Source: Arthrobacter humicola | GTDB taxonomy: Bacteria; Actinomycetota; Actinomycetes; Actinomycetales; Micrococcaceae | Assembly: GCF_022803015.1 (NCBI RefSeq) | Contig: NZ_JAFKON010000006.1 | Location: 124,001 to 188,000, forward strand | Direction: 5' to 3' | Length of the DNA: 64,000 bases | Shown: positions 10,157 to 20,295 of the stretch, in pieces | Numbering within the stretch: the first letter of the stretch is position 1 | Layout of the letters: the number at the start of each line of letters is the position of its first letter | Made by a program: the position numbers and the translations under genes | Notes under the pieces: model-generated | Database searches by the model: none | What the model was told of the DNA's origin: nothing | What the model saw: only the letters and a program-made list of their open reading frames with translations

Positions 10157-11695
10157 TTACAGCTCCCGCATCACCTCCGGGACGGCATGCGCGATGGCCG
10201 TTGCTGTCACCGGCCCCCCGCGGGAAGCCCGGACTCCGGCACGACCGTGGATGCTGGCTGCCATCGCCGCGATCGCCGCCCATCTGGCATCGGGGTCGAT
10301 GTCATATGCACCGAAGCGCCCGACGTCGGCGCCCAACTGGGCCAGCAGTGCGCCGATGACTCCGGCCAGGACGTCGCCGCTGCCTGCCGTGGCGAGCCAG
10401 GGCGTGCCTTCGGACTGGCTGTAGAAGTCCTGGAAGGGGGAGGCCACAAGGGTCGTGGCGCCCTTGAGCAGGACGGTGGCTTCGGTCAGGCCCGCAGCCC
10501 GCCGCACTGCGCTGAGGGTGGATGCTTCGACGGCGGAGCGGTCCAACACAGCCCCGAGGCGCTGAAGCAATGCCGACAGTTCGCCCGCGTGGGGTGTCAG
10601 GATCACTTGCGGGGCCAGCACATCAGGCAGGGCCGGCAGCGCGCCGGCGTCGGCGATCGTCGGCAGGCCCGAGTCTGCGGCGTCGCGGGCGCGCTGCAGC
10701 TGCTCCTCATCGGAGTCATCCAGTCCGGAGCCGACGAGCCAGGCCTGAACGTGCGTGTCGGCCACGGCGCCGGCGCTGCACACCACCTCGGGGCAGGAAC
10801 GGCGGACCAGGTCGGCGACGTCCGGCGGCCCCAGGTAACGCACCATTCCGACGCCGGCTGCCAGGGCGCCCTGGCAGGCCAGCACCGCGGCGCCGGGATA
10901 AGCGCCGGAGCCCGCGACCACCCCCAGCACCCCCCGGGAGTACTTGTGCGCCCGCCGCTGCGGGCGTGGCAGGAGGGCGGACAGGTCTGCGGCCTCAAGC
11001 CGTCGCAGGGACGGCCATGGCAGCGCCTGCTCGATTCCGATCGGGACCACCCGGATGGCGCCCGCGAAGTCCGCGCCCGGGTCCGCCAGCAGGCCGGCCT
11101 TGGCGGCCCCAAAAGTCACCGTCATGTCGGCCGCCAGCACCGGCGCGTGCGCCTCCCCCGTGTCCGCGTCTACCCCGCTGGGGATATCGCAGGCCACCAC
11201 CAAGGGGGAACGGGAGCCAGGCCGGGAACGTTCCAGGGCCGCGACCAGTTCGGCGGCCGGTCCGCGCAGCCCGCCCTGGGCTCCGGTCCCGAGGACTGCG
11301 TCGATCACGACGTCGGTGCCGCCGGCCAGCGCGGCGAGTTCGGCCGCGTTGTCCCCGGTGAGGGCCACGGCCTGCCCGCCGGCCTTCCGGAACGCCGCCA
11401 GCCCGGCGTCGTGGGCCGCACCCGCGGTGAGCACCGCCGTCGTGCGCATGCCGCGGCGGGCGAGCAGCGCGGCGGCGAAGAGCCCGTCTCCGCCGTTGTT
11501 GCCCTTGCCCGCCAGCACGGCCACGCTGGAGCCGTACAGCCGCTGCCCGCGGCTCCGCAGTTCGCGGATCACGGCGTTGGCGAGGCCGTACGCGGCCCGC
11601 TGCATAAGAACAGCGCCCGCACCGGAGCCCAGGGTGTCGTCGAGAAATGGCTTTTCGGCCTCACGCACTTGGGTTCCGGTGTAGGCGCTGATCAT
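10157..11695 (-). CDS. nnr: Bifunctional NAD(P)H-hydrate epimerase / ADP-dependent NAD(P)H-hydrate dehydratase
   Basis: 512 residues with two domains. The N-terminal YjeF domain (about 1-220) has GKGNNGGDGL near residues 63-72 and VVIDAVLGTGAQGG, and epimerises damaged NAD(P)HX. The C-terminal ribokinase-like domain (about 235-505) has the ADP-site motif GSGDVLAG at 438-445 with catalytic Asp441, and dehydrates (S)-NAD(P)HX back to NAD(P)H. It follows acpS on the same strand with a 68-base gap, the arrangement seen in other actinobacteria. The ribosome site is poor. Confidence 0.95.
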   Translation of the reverse strand: MISAYTGTQVREAEKPFLDDTLGSGAGAVLMQRAAYGLANAVIRELRSRGQRLYGSSVAVLAGKGNNGGDGLFAAALLARRGMRTTAVLTAGAAHDAGLAAFRKAGGQAVALTGDNAAELAALAGGTDVVIDAVLGTGAQGGLRGPAAELVAALERSRPGSRSPLVVACDIPSGVDADTGEAHAPVLAADMTVTFGAAKAGLLADPGADFAGAIRVVPIGIEQALPWPSLRRLEAADLSALLPRPQRRAHKYSRGVLGVVAGSGAYPGAAVLACQGALAAGVGMVRYLGPPDVADLVRRSCPEVVCSAGAVADTHVQAWLVGSGLDDSDEEQLQRARDAADSGLPTIADAGALPALPDVLAPQVILTPHAGELSALLQRLGAVLDRSAVEASTLSAVRRAAGLTEATVLLKGATTLVASPFQDFYSQSEGTPWLATAGSGDVLAGVIGALLAQLGADVGRFGAYDIDPDARWAAIAAMAASIHGRAGVRASRGGPVTATAIAHAVPEVMREL

Positions 11696-11763
11696 GGTTT
11701 CAGTCCATTCGCGGTCGCTGGGGAATGCTCGGCGCTGGGGCCGGTTCTGCCTGGACGGCCGTC

Positions 11764-12111
11764 TCAGCCTTCGGCGACAACCGTCGCGGTGGCGATCCCG
11801 CCGTCGTGGCTCATGGACAAGTGCCAGCGCTTGACGCCCTTGGACTCCGCCACGGCCAGTACGGTGCCTTTGACCTGGACGGTGGGGCCGTTCTGGTCCA
11901 GCCCAATCCAGCAGTCCTGCCAGTTCATGCCGGCCGGCGCCCCCAGCACTTTGGCCACGGCCTCCTTCGCGGCAAACCGCGCGGCGAGGGACCGCGTGTT
12001 CAGTTCCCGCTCGGCGGGGACGAACAGCCTGTCGCGCAGCCCGGGGGTGCGTTCGAGCTGGCGCCCGAACCGCTCAATGTCTACGACGTCTACGCCTATG
12101 CCAACAATCAT
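11764..12111 (-). CDS. acpS: Holo-[acyl-carrier-protein] synthase
   Basis: 115 residues, normal size. It transfers 4'-phosphopantetheine from CoA to the serine of acyl carrier protein. The magnesium-site residues Asp8 in [12 protein letters not shown] and Glu50 with Lys54 in [13 protein letters not shown] are present, and the C-terminal [16 protein letters not shown] closes the fold. It starts four bases after the glmS stop, which suggests coupled translation. Confidence 0.96.
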   Translation of the reverse strand: MIVGIGVDVVDIERFGRQLERTPGLRDRLFVPAERELNTRSLAARFAAKEAVAKVLGAPAGMNWQDCWIGLDQNGPTVQVKGTVLAVAESKGVKRWHLSMSHDGGIATATVVAEG

Positions 12112-12115
12112 GGCG

Positions 12116-14008
12116 TTATTCTACGGTCACGCTCTTGGCCAGGTTGCGTGGCTGGTCCACGTCGTAACCCTTGGCCGAGGCGAGTGCGAGGGCGAAGATC
12201 TGCAGCGGCACCGTTGCGAGCAGCGGCGCCAGGAGCGTCGGGGTCTCCGGGATGTAGAAGACGTGTTCGGCGTACGCCTTGACGGCCTCGTCGCCTTCTT
12301 CGGCGATCACGATCGTCTTGGCGCCGCGGGCACGGACTTCCTGGATGTTGGAGACCACCTTGGAGTGCAGCGAGTCGCGGCCGCGCGGGGACGGGACCAC
12401 CACGAAGACGGGCTGGCCTTCCTCGATCAGCGCGATCGGGCCGTGCTTGAGTTCTCCGGCGGCGAAGCCCTCGGCGTGGATGTACGCGAGCTCCTTGAGC
12501 TTGAGCGCGCCCTCCATCGCCACCGGGAAACCGACGTGGCGGCCCAGGAACAGCACGGACTTGGCGTCAGCCATGGACTGGCCGAGTTCCTTGATCTGGG
12601 CCTCGTTGTCGAGGATGCGCTGGATCTTGGCCGGGATCTTGCCCAGGTCGGCCAGGATGTCCTTGATCTCGCCCTGGAACTTGTTGCCGCGCAGCTGTGC
12701 CAAATAAAGGCCCAGCAGGTAGGCGGCCGTGATCTGGGCCAGGAACGCCTTGGTCGAGGCCACGGCGATTTCGGGTCCGGCGTGCGTGTAGAGCACGGCG
12801 TCCGATTCGCGCGGGATGGTGGAGCCGTTGGTGTTGCAGATGGAGACGGTCTTGGCGCCCTGTTCCTTGGCGTAGCGGACCGCCATGAGGGTGTCCATGG
12901 TCTCGCCGGACTGGGAGATGGAGACAATCAGCGTGTTCTCGTCCACGATCGGATCCCGGTAGCGGAATTCGTGCGAGAGCTCGACCTCGGTGGGAATCCG
13001 GCACCAGTGCTCAATGGCGTATTTCGCCACCTGCCCGGCGTAGGCGGAGGTGCCACACGCGAGGACGATGATCTTGTTGACGTTCTTGAGCAGCTGCGGG
13101 TCCACGCGGAGCTCGTCAAGCGTCAGCTTGCCGTGGATGTCCGAGCGGCCCAGCAGCGTCTGGAGCACGGCATCCGGCTGGTCGTGGATTTCCTTTTCCA
13201 TGAAGGACGGGAAGCCGCCCTTTTCCGCCGAGGCCGGGTCCCAGTCGACCTGGTATTCCTTGCCCTCGGCGGGGGCTCCGTAGAAGTCCGTGATTTCCAC
13301 GGAGTCGGCGGTGATCGTGACGATCTGGTCCTGGCCGAGTTCCACGGCGCGCCGGGTGTAGTCGATGAAGCCGGAGACGTCGGAGCCGAGGAAGTTCTCG
13401 CCTTCGCCGAGGCCGACGACGAGCGGGGAGTTCCGGCGGGCGGCGACCACAACGTCGGGCTGGTCGGCGTGGACGGCGAGGAGCGTGAAAGCGCCTTCGA
13501 GCCGCTGGCAGGCAAGCTGCATGGCCAGGGTCAGGCCGCCGTTGCTGGCGTCGCCGCCGAGCTGGTTCCGGTACACGTCCCCGAGCAGGGCGGCCGCCAC
13601 TTCCGTGTCGGTCTCGGATTCGAAGGTGACGCCCTTGCGCTGGAGCTCGAGCTTGAGCTCGGCGAAGTTCTCGATGATGCCGTTGTGGATCAGGGCCAGC
13701 TTGCCGCCGTCGGCCAGGTGCGGGTGCGCGTTCTGGTCCGTCGGGCCGCCGTGCGTCGCCCAGCGCGTGTGGCCAATTCCCGTGAGGGATTCCGGCAGCG
13801 GGCGGGCGTCCAGCTCCGCAATGAGGTTGCTCAGTTTGCCGGACTTCTTCCTGGAAGAAATCGTGCCGTCGGCCACTACAGCGATACCCGCGGAGTCGTA
13901 GCCGCGGTACTCCAGGCGCCGCAATCCTTCAAGGACAACGTCCAAGGCATCGTGTCCCGCATTTACCCGGCCATCTGAGTGGCCCACATATCCAACGATT
14001 CCACACAT
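12116..14008 (-). CDS. glmS: Glutamine-fructose-6-phosphate aminotransferase (isomerizing)
   Basis: 630 residues. It makes glucosamine 6-phosphate from fructose 6-phosphate and glutamine, the first step towards UDP-GlcNAc. The start at 14008 gives MCGIVGYVG, placing the Ntn nucleophile Cys directly after Met as maturation requires; a frame two codons longer (MTMCG) and a much longer one from 14311 would bury it. The glutaminase domain (to about 240) contains [11 protein letters not shown]. Two SIS sugar domains follow, with CGTSAY and [11 protein letters not shown], and the C-terminus KSVTVE is typical. Divergent from coaA, with the starts about 145 bases apart. Confidence 0.96.
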   Translation of the reverse strand: MCGIVGYVGHSDGRVNAGHDALDVVLEGLRRLEYRGYDSAGIAVVADGTISSRKKSGKLSNLIAELDARPLPESLTGIGHTRWATHGGPTDQNAHPHLADGGKLALIHNGIIENFAELKLELQRKGVTFESETDTEVAAALLGDVYRNQLGGDASNGGLTLAMQLACQRLEGAFTLLAVHADQPDVVVAARRNSPLVVGLGEGENFLGSDVSGFIDYTRRAVELGQDQIVTITADSVEITDFYGAPAEGKEYQVDWDPASAEKGGFPSFMEKEIHDQPDAVLQTLLGRSDIHGKLTLDELRVDPQLLKNVNKIIVLACGTSAYAGQVAKYAIEHWCRIPTEVELSHEFRYRDPIVDENTLIVSISQSGETMDTLMAVRYAKEQGAKTVSICNTNGSTIPRESDAVLYTHAGPEIAVASTKAFLAQITAAYLLGLYLAQLRGNKFQGEIKDILADLGKIPAKIQRILDNEAQIKELGQSMADAKSVLFLGRHVGFPVAMEGALKLKELAYIHAEGFAAGELKHGPIALIEEGQPVFVVVPSPRGRDSLHSKVVSNIQEVRARGAKTIVIAEEGDEAVKAYAEHVFYIPETPTLLAPLLATVPLQIFALALASAKGYDVDQPRNLAKSVTVE

Positions 14009-14153
14009 GGTCATAAGCCTAGCGGGTTTCCGGGAGGGAGGACGTGGGACGGCGGGGCGTGACGGCCCCTGCGCGGGGCTCAGGACGGCCGGCCCCGGCT
14101 TCCACCGGCCAGTCCATTTCGCTCTCGGCGTTGTGAAGGGCAGAATCTCTAGG

Positions 14154-15119
14154 GTGACTTTGCAACGCAATGAAGCGAACGGGGAAGGTGTCTCCCCGTT
14201 CGTGGAGCTGGACCGGCAGACCTGGTCCCGGCTCGCTGCCCAGATGGAGCAGCCCCTTAATGAAGAGGATGTGTTCCGCCTTCGCGGCCTCGGGGACCCC
14301 CTTGACATCAAGGAAGTGCGCGAGGTCTACCTGCCGCTGTCCCGGCTCCTGCACCTTTATGTGGAAGCCGCGGGCCAGCTTCACTCTGCCACCACCACCT
14401 TCCTCGGCGAAAGCACCCAGCGCACGCCGTTCGTGATCGGCGTGGCCGGTTCGGTGGCCGTGGGCAAGTCCACCATTGCCCGCGTCCTGCGCGAAATGCT
14501 CCGGCGCTGGCCCGGCACCCCCAATGTGGAGCTCATCACCACGGACGGATTCCTCTACCCGCTCGCCGAGCTCAAGCGCCGGCAATTACTAGAGCGCAAG
14601 GGTTTTCCGGAGTCCTACGACCGCCGTGCCCTGCTGCGCTTCGTGAGCGAGATCAAGGGCGGCGCCGAGGAGGTCCGGGCCCCCTGGTATTCCCACGTCA
14701 CCTATGACATCGTCCCCGGCAAGGAAGTGGTGGTGCGCCGCCCGGACGTGCTGATAGTCGAGGGGCTGAATGTCCTGGCTCCGGCCCGGGCGCGGCAGGA
14801 CGGCAGGCAGGGCCTGGCCCTGAGCGACTTCTTCGATTTCTCCATCTACGTCGACGCGAAGACCTCGTATATCGAGGAGTGGTACGTGGACCGGTTCCGC
14901 AAACTGCGGAGCACGGCGTTCGCCCAGCCGGAATCGTACTTCCACCGTTACGCAACCCTCTCCGATGCCGAGGCCGAAGAGACCGCCCGTGAGATCTGGA
15001 AGCGCATCAACGAGCCCAACCTCGAGGAAAACGTCCTCCCCACCCGGGGCCGCGCGCAACTGGTCCTGACCAAGGACGCCGACCACTCCATCCGCCGGAT
15101 GCTGCTGAGGAAGGTCTAG
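14154..15119 (+). CDS. coaA: Pantothenate kinase, type I
   Basis: 321 residues from the GTG at 14154 ([10 protein letters not shown]...). It phosphorylates pantothenate, the committed step of CoA synthesis. The Walker A motif [12 protein letters not shown] lies at residues 96-107, ITTDGFLYP and VIVEGLNVL follow, and the C-terminal half has the usual [12 protein letters not shown] and YFHRYA segments. The frame is open back to 14007, but that stretch is unlike CoaA and would overlap the glmS start; the GTG gives the normal family length although its ribosome site is weak. Confidence 0.93.
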   Translation: MTLQRNEANGEGVSPFVELDRQTWSRLAAQMEQPLNEEDVFRLRGLGDPLDIKEVREVYLPLSRLLHLYVEAAGQLHSATTTFLGESTQRTPFVIGVAGSVAVGKSTIARVLREMLRRWPGTPNVELITTDGFLYPLAELKRRQLLERKGFPESYDRRALLRFVSEIKGGAEEVRAPWYSHVTYDIVPGKEVVVRRPDVLIVEGLNVLAPARARQDGRQGLALSDFFDFSIYVDAKTSYIEEWYVDRFRKLRSTAFAQPESYFHRYATLSDAEAEETAREIWKRINEPNLEENVLPTRGRAQLVLTKDADHSIRRMLLRKV

Positions 15120-15124
15120 CACAG

Positions 15125-16078
15125 ATGTGCTACGACGACGCTGACGGGACGGCGGGACGGCGGGAGGCCGGCCCGGAATCGCCGAGCCGCCGGGCCTTCA
15201 GCCGCCTCCTGCTGGCGGGCACGGGCCTCGCGGCGCTGTCCGCCTGCACCCCGGCCCAGTCCTTCACGCCTTCCGGCACGCCGGGGCCGACGCCGGGCAC
15301 AGGCACTGGCAGTTCGACGCCGACCGCCGCCGCCGCGGCGTCGACCCCGCCGCCAAGCTCATCGTCGGCGCCCGTTCCGGAAAGCACCACTGCGGCGGCG
15401 CAGGCGCCGTCGGCGGCGTCGCCTGTCCCGCCGTCGGCCGCTGCTCGCCCTCCATCGGCCGCGGCGCCGGGGCCGCAACATTCCCTCTCGGACCCCACCA
15501 GCCCGTGGGTGATCGTCAACAAGCACCGCCCGCTCTCCCCCGCCACCTTTGTGCCGCCCGATCTGGCCCGCCCGGCCGTCCGTTTGGCGACGTCGGGCGA
15601 GGCGGCGCTGGTGAACGGCACGACGGCGGCAGCGGCTGAGAGGATGTTCGCGGCAGCGGCTGCCGACGGCGTCATCATCACCCTGGCCAGCGGGTACCGT
15701 TCGTTCGCGACGCAGCGGGCAACCTACGGCAGCTACGTGAATTCCCGCGGTCAGGCGGAGGCTGACACCGCATCGGCCCGGCCCGGCTACTCAGAGCACC
15801 AGACGGGCTGGGCGTTCGACATCGGCGACGGCAGCGGGGCGGACTCTTTCACGCCCCAGTTCAAGGACCGCCCGGCGGCGATCTGGGCCAAGGCGAATGC
15901 CCACCGCTTCGGCTTCGTGGTCCGCTACCCGTGGATGCTGCACGAAATCACCGGGTATTTCTACGAGCCATGGCATCTGCGCTTCATCGGCAAGGAGGCG
16001 GCCGCGGACATGCGCGCCCGCGGCATCGGCACGCTCGAGGAATACTTCGGCGTGGAAGCCGCCCCGGCGTACTTGTAG
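15125..16078 (+). CDS. Exported D-alanyl-D-alanine carboxypeptidase, M15/VanY family, Tat/lipobox signal
   Basis: 317 residues. The signal region has twin arginines (SRRAFSRLLL, residues 21-30) followed by a hydrophobic stretch and LSAC with Cys41, so it is probably exported folded by Tat and lipid-anchored. A Ser/Thr/Pro/Ala-rich linker runs from 42 to about 120. The peptidase domain has SGYRS, zinc ligands His225 and Asp232 in SEHQTGWAFDI, and Glu281 and His284 in FYEPWHLRFIG. It should trim the terminal D-Ala of peptidoglycan stem peptides at the outer membrane face. It starts five bases after coaA. Confidence 0.9.
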   Translation: MCYDDADGTAGRREAGPESPSRRAFSRLLLAGTGLAALSACTPAQSFTPSGTPGPTPGTGTGSSTPTAAAAASTPPPSSSSAPVPESTTAAAQAPSAASPVPPSAAARPPSAAAPGPQHSLSDPTSPWVIVNKHRPLSPATFVPPDLARPAVRLATSGEAALVNGTTAAAAERMFAAAAADGVIITLASGYRSFATQRATYGSYVNSRGQAEADTASARPGYSEHQTGWAFDIGDGSGADSFTPQFKDRPAAIWAKANAHRFGFVVRYPWMLHEITGYFYEPWHLRFIGKEAAADMRARGIGTLEEYFGVEAAPAYL

Positions 16079-16253
16079 GCGGCGCCGGGCTACCCGTGGG
16101 GCGGCGTCGGTCCGCGCGGATTTTCCCATCTTTGCCACCACGACGCCGGTACACGCCGGCGCAACCGGCCCACACGCCGTCGGACGCGGACATAGGTGGG
16201 GAAACCCAGCTTCGCCGGACACAGCGATTCGCGGACGGAACCGGCTTGGCCGA

Positions 16254-17615
16254 CTATTCGGGGACGAGCTCCAAAGCCAGTTCGGTCCGGACCACCTGGG
16301 CCAGTCGCTCCGCGACACCCTGGGCGGTTTTGTGGTCTGCGGCCTCCACCATCACGCGCACCACCGGCTCGGTGCCCGAGGGGCGCAGCAGGACGCGTCC
16401 GGTGTCGCCGAGTTCGGTTTCGGCGGCGGATACCGCCTGCGCCACCACCGCATCGCCCTTGACCCGGGTACGGTCCACGCCCTTGACGTTGATGAGGACC
16501 TGGGGCAGCTTGGTCATCACCGTTGACAGCTCCTTGAGCGGGCGGCCGGTGAGTGCCACCTGGGCGGCAATCTGCAGTCCGGTCAGTACGCCGTCGCCGG
16601 TGGTGGCGTGTTCGGCAAAAATTACGTGCCCGGACTGCTCGCCGCCAAGGCTGTAGCCGCCGTTGCGCATTTCCTCGAGGACGTAGCGGTCCCCCACACC
16701 GGTTTCGCGCAGGCTGATCCCGGCGTCGCGCAGGGCGATCTTCAGGCCGAGGTTGCTCATGACGGTGGCCACGAGGACATCGTTCCTAAGCTTTCCGGCG
16801 CCCTTGAGGGCCACGGCCAGGATGGCCATGATCTGGTCGCCGTCCACCTCGTTGCCTTCGTGGTCCACGGCGAGGCAGCGGTCGGCGTCGCCGTCGTGCG
16901 CGATGCCGAGGTCCGCCCCGTGGTCCAGGACGGCCCGCTTGAGCGGGCCGAGGTGCGTGGAGCCGACCCCTTCGTTGATGTTGAGCCCGTCCGGCTCGGC
17001 GCCAATGACGATCACGTTGGCGCCGGCGTCCTTGAACACCTGCGGGGAGCAGCCGCTGGCCGCGCCGTGGGCGCAGTCGAGGACGACCTTCAAGCCGTCC
17101 AGGCGGTGCGGAAGCGTGCCGAGCAGGTGCACGATGTAGCGGTCCTCGGCGTCGGAGAAGCGCTGGATCCGTCCCACCTCACCGCCGACGGGCCGGAAGG
17201 GCTCCTTGCCGAGCTGCACTTCGATGGCATCCTCGACGTCGTCGGGCAGCTTCTGGCCGCCGCGGGCGAAGAACTTGATGCCGTTGTCCGGCGCGGGGTT
17301 GTGCGAGGCGGAGATCATCACGCCGAAGTCGGCGTTGAGGTCCGCCACGAGGTAGGCGGCGGCCGGGGTGGGCAGCACGCCGGCGTCGTAGACGTCGATT
17401 CCCGAGCTGGAGAGCCCCGCTTCCACGGCAGCCGCGAGGAACTCACCGCTGGCCCGCGGGTCCCGTGCCACCACGGCAATCGGCCGCTTCCCGGTCGTGT
17501 TGCGGTCATGGCCAAGTACGACGGCGGCGGCCTGGGCCAGCTGCAAGGCGAGCTCGGCGGTCAGCAACCCGTTCGCCAGGCCCCGGACTCCATCGGTTCC
17601 AAATAATCTAGACAT
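16254..17615 (-). CDS. glmM: Phosphoglucosamine mutase
   Basis: 453 residues from the ATG at 17615 ([12 protein letters not shown], the canonical N-terminus); the frame is open further upstream but not GlmM-like. It converts glucosamine 6-phosphate to the 1-phosphate. The phosphoserine Ser104 lies in [12 protein letters not shown], the magnesium loop is HDGDADRC, and the C-terminal phosphate site is [13 protein letters not shown]. With glmS nearby it supplies UDP-GlcNAc for peptidoglycan and mycothiol. Confidence 0.96.
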   Translation of the reverse strand: MSRLFGTDGVRGLANGLLTAELALQLAQAAAVVLGHDRNTTGKRPIAVVARDPRASGEFLAAAVEAGLSSSGIDVYDAGVLPTPAAAYLVADLNADFGVMISASHNPAPDNGIKFFARGGQKLPDDVEDAIEVQLGKEPFRPVGGEVGRIQRFSDAEDRYIVHLLGTLPHRLDGLKVVLDCAHGAASGCSPQVFKDAGANVIVIGAEPDGLNINEGVGSTHLGPLKRAVLDHGADLGIAHDGDADRCLAVDHEGNEVDGDQIMAILAVALKGAGKLRNDVLVATVMSNLGLKIALRDAGISLRETGVGDRYVLEEMRNGGYSLGGEQSGHVIFAEHATTGDGVLTGLQIAAQVALTGRPLKELSTVMTKLPQVLINVKGVDRTRVKGDAVVAQAVSAAETELGDTGRVLLRPSGTEPVVRVMVEAADHKTAQGVAERLAQVVRTELALELVPE

Positions 17616-17710
17616 CGGACCAAGTTTAGTCGATGGCCGGCCGTACGCGGTGGTGCGCCCGTGGCGATCATTTTTCTCCGCGATCGTCCCGGCCACACGC
17701 CATCGTTTGG

Positions 17711-18920
17711 TCAGCGCCAGGGTGGCGGGTTGTCCGCGATGATCTCCGGGGTGAGGAGCATGCCTCCGAAGTCGGCGCGCGCCTTCGCGAGTGTTGCCGG
17801 GTCGGGGTCGATGTTGGCGTAGCAGGGCTCCAGGTCTTTGGCCCGCACGAGTGCTTTCCCCCGCCGAGAGGTTCGATGATCCAGTCGGACAGGTCGTTCG
17901 CTTGCGCCAGATGGGCGTCGGTGAGGAGCTGGAGCCCGTGCTCGTCGGCGATGTACTGCGCATCCAGGTGCCTGTTGTAGCGGATCTGGTATTCCTTCAC
18001 GTACGGCAGTGGCGGTCTGACGACGGCAAGCTCGCTCCAGGTGCTGCTGAGGGGATTGGCGTACTGCGCAAACGCCAGATCGGTGTCCCCGGGGAACGCG
18101 ACCGTCGCCCGGGTGACTTGCGCAAGCCAGTTCTTCCAGGAGGCCGTGTCATCCATGACCTCATAGCAGGGCCGGCCCAGGGTGCCAAGCGACGCCCAGG
18201 CCAACCGGCGCGGCTCCGACCGCAGATACGTCGCGCCAGCCTGTCCGAATTTCGCGGCAGCGGCCGCCATCGCCGGACCCACGTCGGGGTTCTGCGTAGG
18301 GTCTGGTGAATGTTGCGCAGCAGGTACACGTCCGCACCGCTGAACCGGCCCCACGCCGTAGCGGCATCTGCCCCCTTCGCCGTCACGGCGGCCGCGACAT
18401 GCCAGCCACGCTGCTGTTCGTCTGTCTCCGGCAGGGCCAGGTCAATGGTCTGGTAAGACACGGACGCCGTCAGCTGCCGCGGCAGCTCGACTTCGCCGCT
18501 CAACCAGTCCGGGAAAAACGCCTCCGGCGCGACCGTGACCCGCCCGGACATCCCGAGTGCCTGCAAATGCCGGGCGAAGGCATCCAGCCAGGCGCGCACG
18601 CCCTCCTCCGGTCCGGCCCTGCTCATAAGCGCCACCGGTCCGGCGTCCGAGTCCGAGACGCCCTCGGTGAAGACAGCGTCGCCCCACCCGGCGTCCTCGA
18701 CTTCCTGGTTCGCGACCTGAACCGCGACGTCGACGGCATCAAAGACGTCCTTGGAACCGCTGGGCCGAAACTGAAGCCACAACTCCTCGTACTGGGCCTT
18801 CCGCCAGGTCCTCGATAACGCGCCCCACACAACCTCGACGCCGGGCTCCGGCATACGATCCCCCTCGTTCACGCGGTGCAACTGCTCTTCGGCGAAGATA
18901 CCCCATTCCTCTGCCAACAT
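17711..18920 (-). pseudogene. Unrecognised protein gene broken by two frameshifts
   Basis: Three coding stretches in successive frames make one continuous-looking protein of about 400 residues. The first runs from ATG 18920 to about 18310, ending ...VYLLRNIHQTL. The second covers about 18310-17865, from QNPDVGPAMAAAAAK to [10 protein letters not shown]. The third covers about 17865-17711, from [19 protein letters not shown] to IADNPPPWR and a TGA. Each junction behaves like the loss of one base; the second lies in a G5A3 run at about 17861-17868. I do not recognise the family. No signal peptide or membrane segment is evident. Sequencing error at both points is the alternative to a true pseudogene. 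Confidence 0.7.
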
Positions 18921-19056
18921 TCGGGGGACTCAACCCGGCCCGGGCCGACCCACATTCGACTGAAAGATCGGTCGACTACTTGGTTTTGAGGTTTCTTGTA
19001 CTCTATTTTCCCCAAACACCTACTGCCTTTTCCAGGATGCGTTTAGGCTTCGTGGC

Positions 19057-20295
19057 ATGACACCTAGCTCTGGGGGCTTGGCGCTTGAAATTGTGGTACC
19101 GGTCTTTAATGAACAGGCGGTACTCGAAAAAAGCATCACAAAGCTCGCGAATTACTTATTGCAAGAAATGCCTTCGACATGGCAAATCACCATCGCGGAC
19201 AATGCCAGCACGGACAATACTTCGAGTATTGCCCAGCGCTTGGCGGAGCAGCTGCCGAATGTGATTCACCGCAGACTCGAGGTCAAGGGACGCGGGTTCG
19301 CGCTGAGGGACGCTTGGGGCGCATCCTCAGCCAAGGTCTTGGCCTATCTCGATGTCGATCTGTCAACGGACCTGGCCGCGCTGCCACCACTTGTGGCGCC
19401 GCTGTTGTCGGGCCATTCGGATGTTTCCATCGGGACCAGGCTGGGGCAGAGTTCCAGGGTCAGCCGCGGCCCGAAGCGCGAGTTCATTTCACGCTCCTAC
19501 AATTTTCTGCTCAGACGGACCATGCAGGTGAGATTCTCAGATGCCCAATGCGGTTTCAAAGCCATCCGAGCGGATGTCGCCAAGCGGATCCTTCCCCACA
19601 TTGAGGACAATGGCTGGTTTTTCGACACGGAGTTGTTGATCATTGCCGAGCGCTCCGGCCTGCGGATCCATGAAATTCCCGTGGACTGGGTTGACGATCC
19701 CGACAGCAGAGTTGATATCAGGCAGACGGCCGTGGATGATCTCCGGGGCTTGGTCCGCGTAGCAGGCTCGCTTTTGAAGGGAAGCATTCCTGTCCAGGCA
19801 ATCTACGCAGAGCTGGGGCGCCGGCCCATCGTGGCTCCGCGGCGGCCGAGCTTCTTCGGGCAGGTGCTGCGGTTCGGATTGGTGGGCGGGGCTTCCACCA
19901 TCGCCTTTGCCTTGCTCTATCTGACCCTTCAAGCTCCCTTTGGCGCCCAACAGGCGAACTTCATAGCACTGCTTTTGACCGCCGTCGGTAATACTGCAGC
20001 CAACCGCCGGTTCACGTTTGGCATCCGTGGTCCGGTGAGGCTCTTCACTCAGCAATTCCAAGGACTTGTGGTCTTCCTCCTTGCTTGGACCATCACTTCC
20101 TCCTCGCTGATGATTCTTCATGCCGTCAGTGTCGATGCCGCTCCGAGCCACGAGCTCCTGGTCCTGACTGGTGCCAACATTGTGGCCACCCTCCTCAGGT
20201 TTGTCCTGCTTCGGGCTTGGGTTTTCAGGGTCGGTCATATCGCCCAACGCGGCGCTCGTATCTCCCCCCAGCCGGTTGAGGGACCTGCGCTTTGA
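19057..20295 (+). CDS. GT2 glycosyltransferase fused to a GtrA-type membrane domain
   Basis: 412 residues. The N-terminal GT2 domain (about 10-240) resembles dolichyl/polyprenyl-phosphate hexose synthases: VVPVFNE, the DVD metal motif at 99-101 and SDAQCGFKAIRADVA. The C-terminal part (about 265-395) is a four-helix GtrA-like membrane domain with FGLVGGASTIAFALLYL and GNTAANRRFTFG. It likely charges undecaprenyl phosphate with a sugar, and the GtrA part may help flip it. The following GT39 gene overlaps it by four bases. The pair resembles the Bacillus YkcC/YkcB arrangement. The upstream DNA is AT-rich for this genome and has no clear ribosome site. Confidence 0.85.
   Translation: MTPSSGGLALEIVVPVFNEQAVLEKSITKLANYLLQEMPSTWQITIADNASTDNTSSIAQRLAEQLPNVIHRRLEVKGRGFALRDAWGASSAKVLAYLDVDLSTDLAALPPLVAPLLSGHSDVSIGTRLGQSSRVSRGPKREFISRSYNFLLRRTMQVRFSDAQCGFKAIRADVAKRILPHIEDNGWFFDTELLIIAERSGLRIHEIPVDWVDDPDSRVDIRQTAVDDLRGLVRVAGSLLKGSIPVQAIYAELGRRPIVAPRRPSFFGQVLRFGLVGGASTIAFALLYLTLQAPFGAQQANFIALLLTAVGNTAANRRFTFGIRGPVRLFTQQFQGLVVFLLAWTITSSSLMILHAVSVDAAPSHELLVLTGANIVATLLRFVLLRAWVFRVGHIAQRGARISPQPVEGPAL

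Noticed and set aside
10076..13978. Plus-strand open frame of 1,300 codons
   Set aside because: It mirrors nnr, acpS and glmS, all well supported on the minus strand; a shadow of GC-rich codons.
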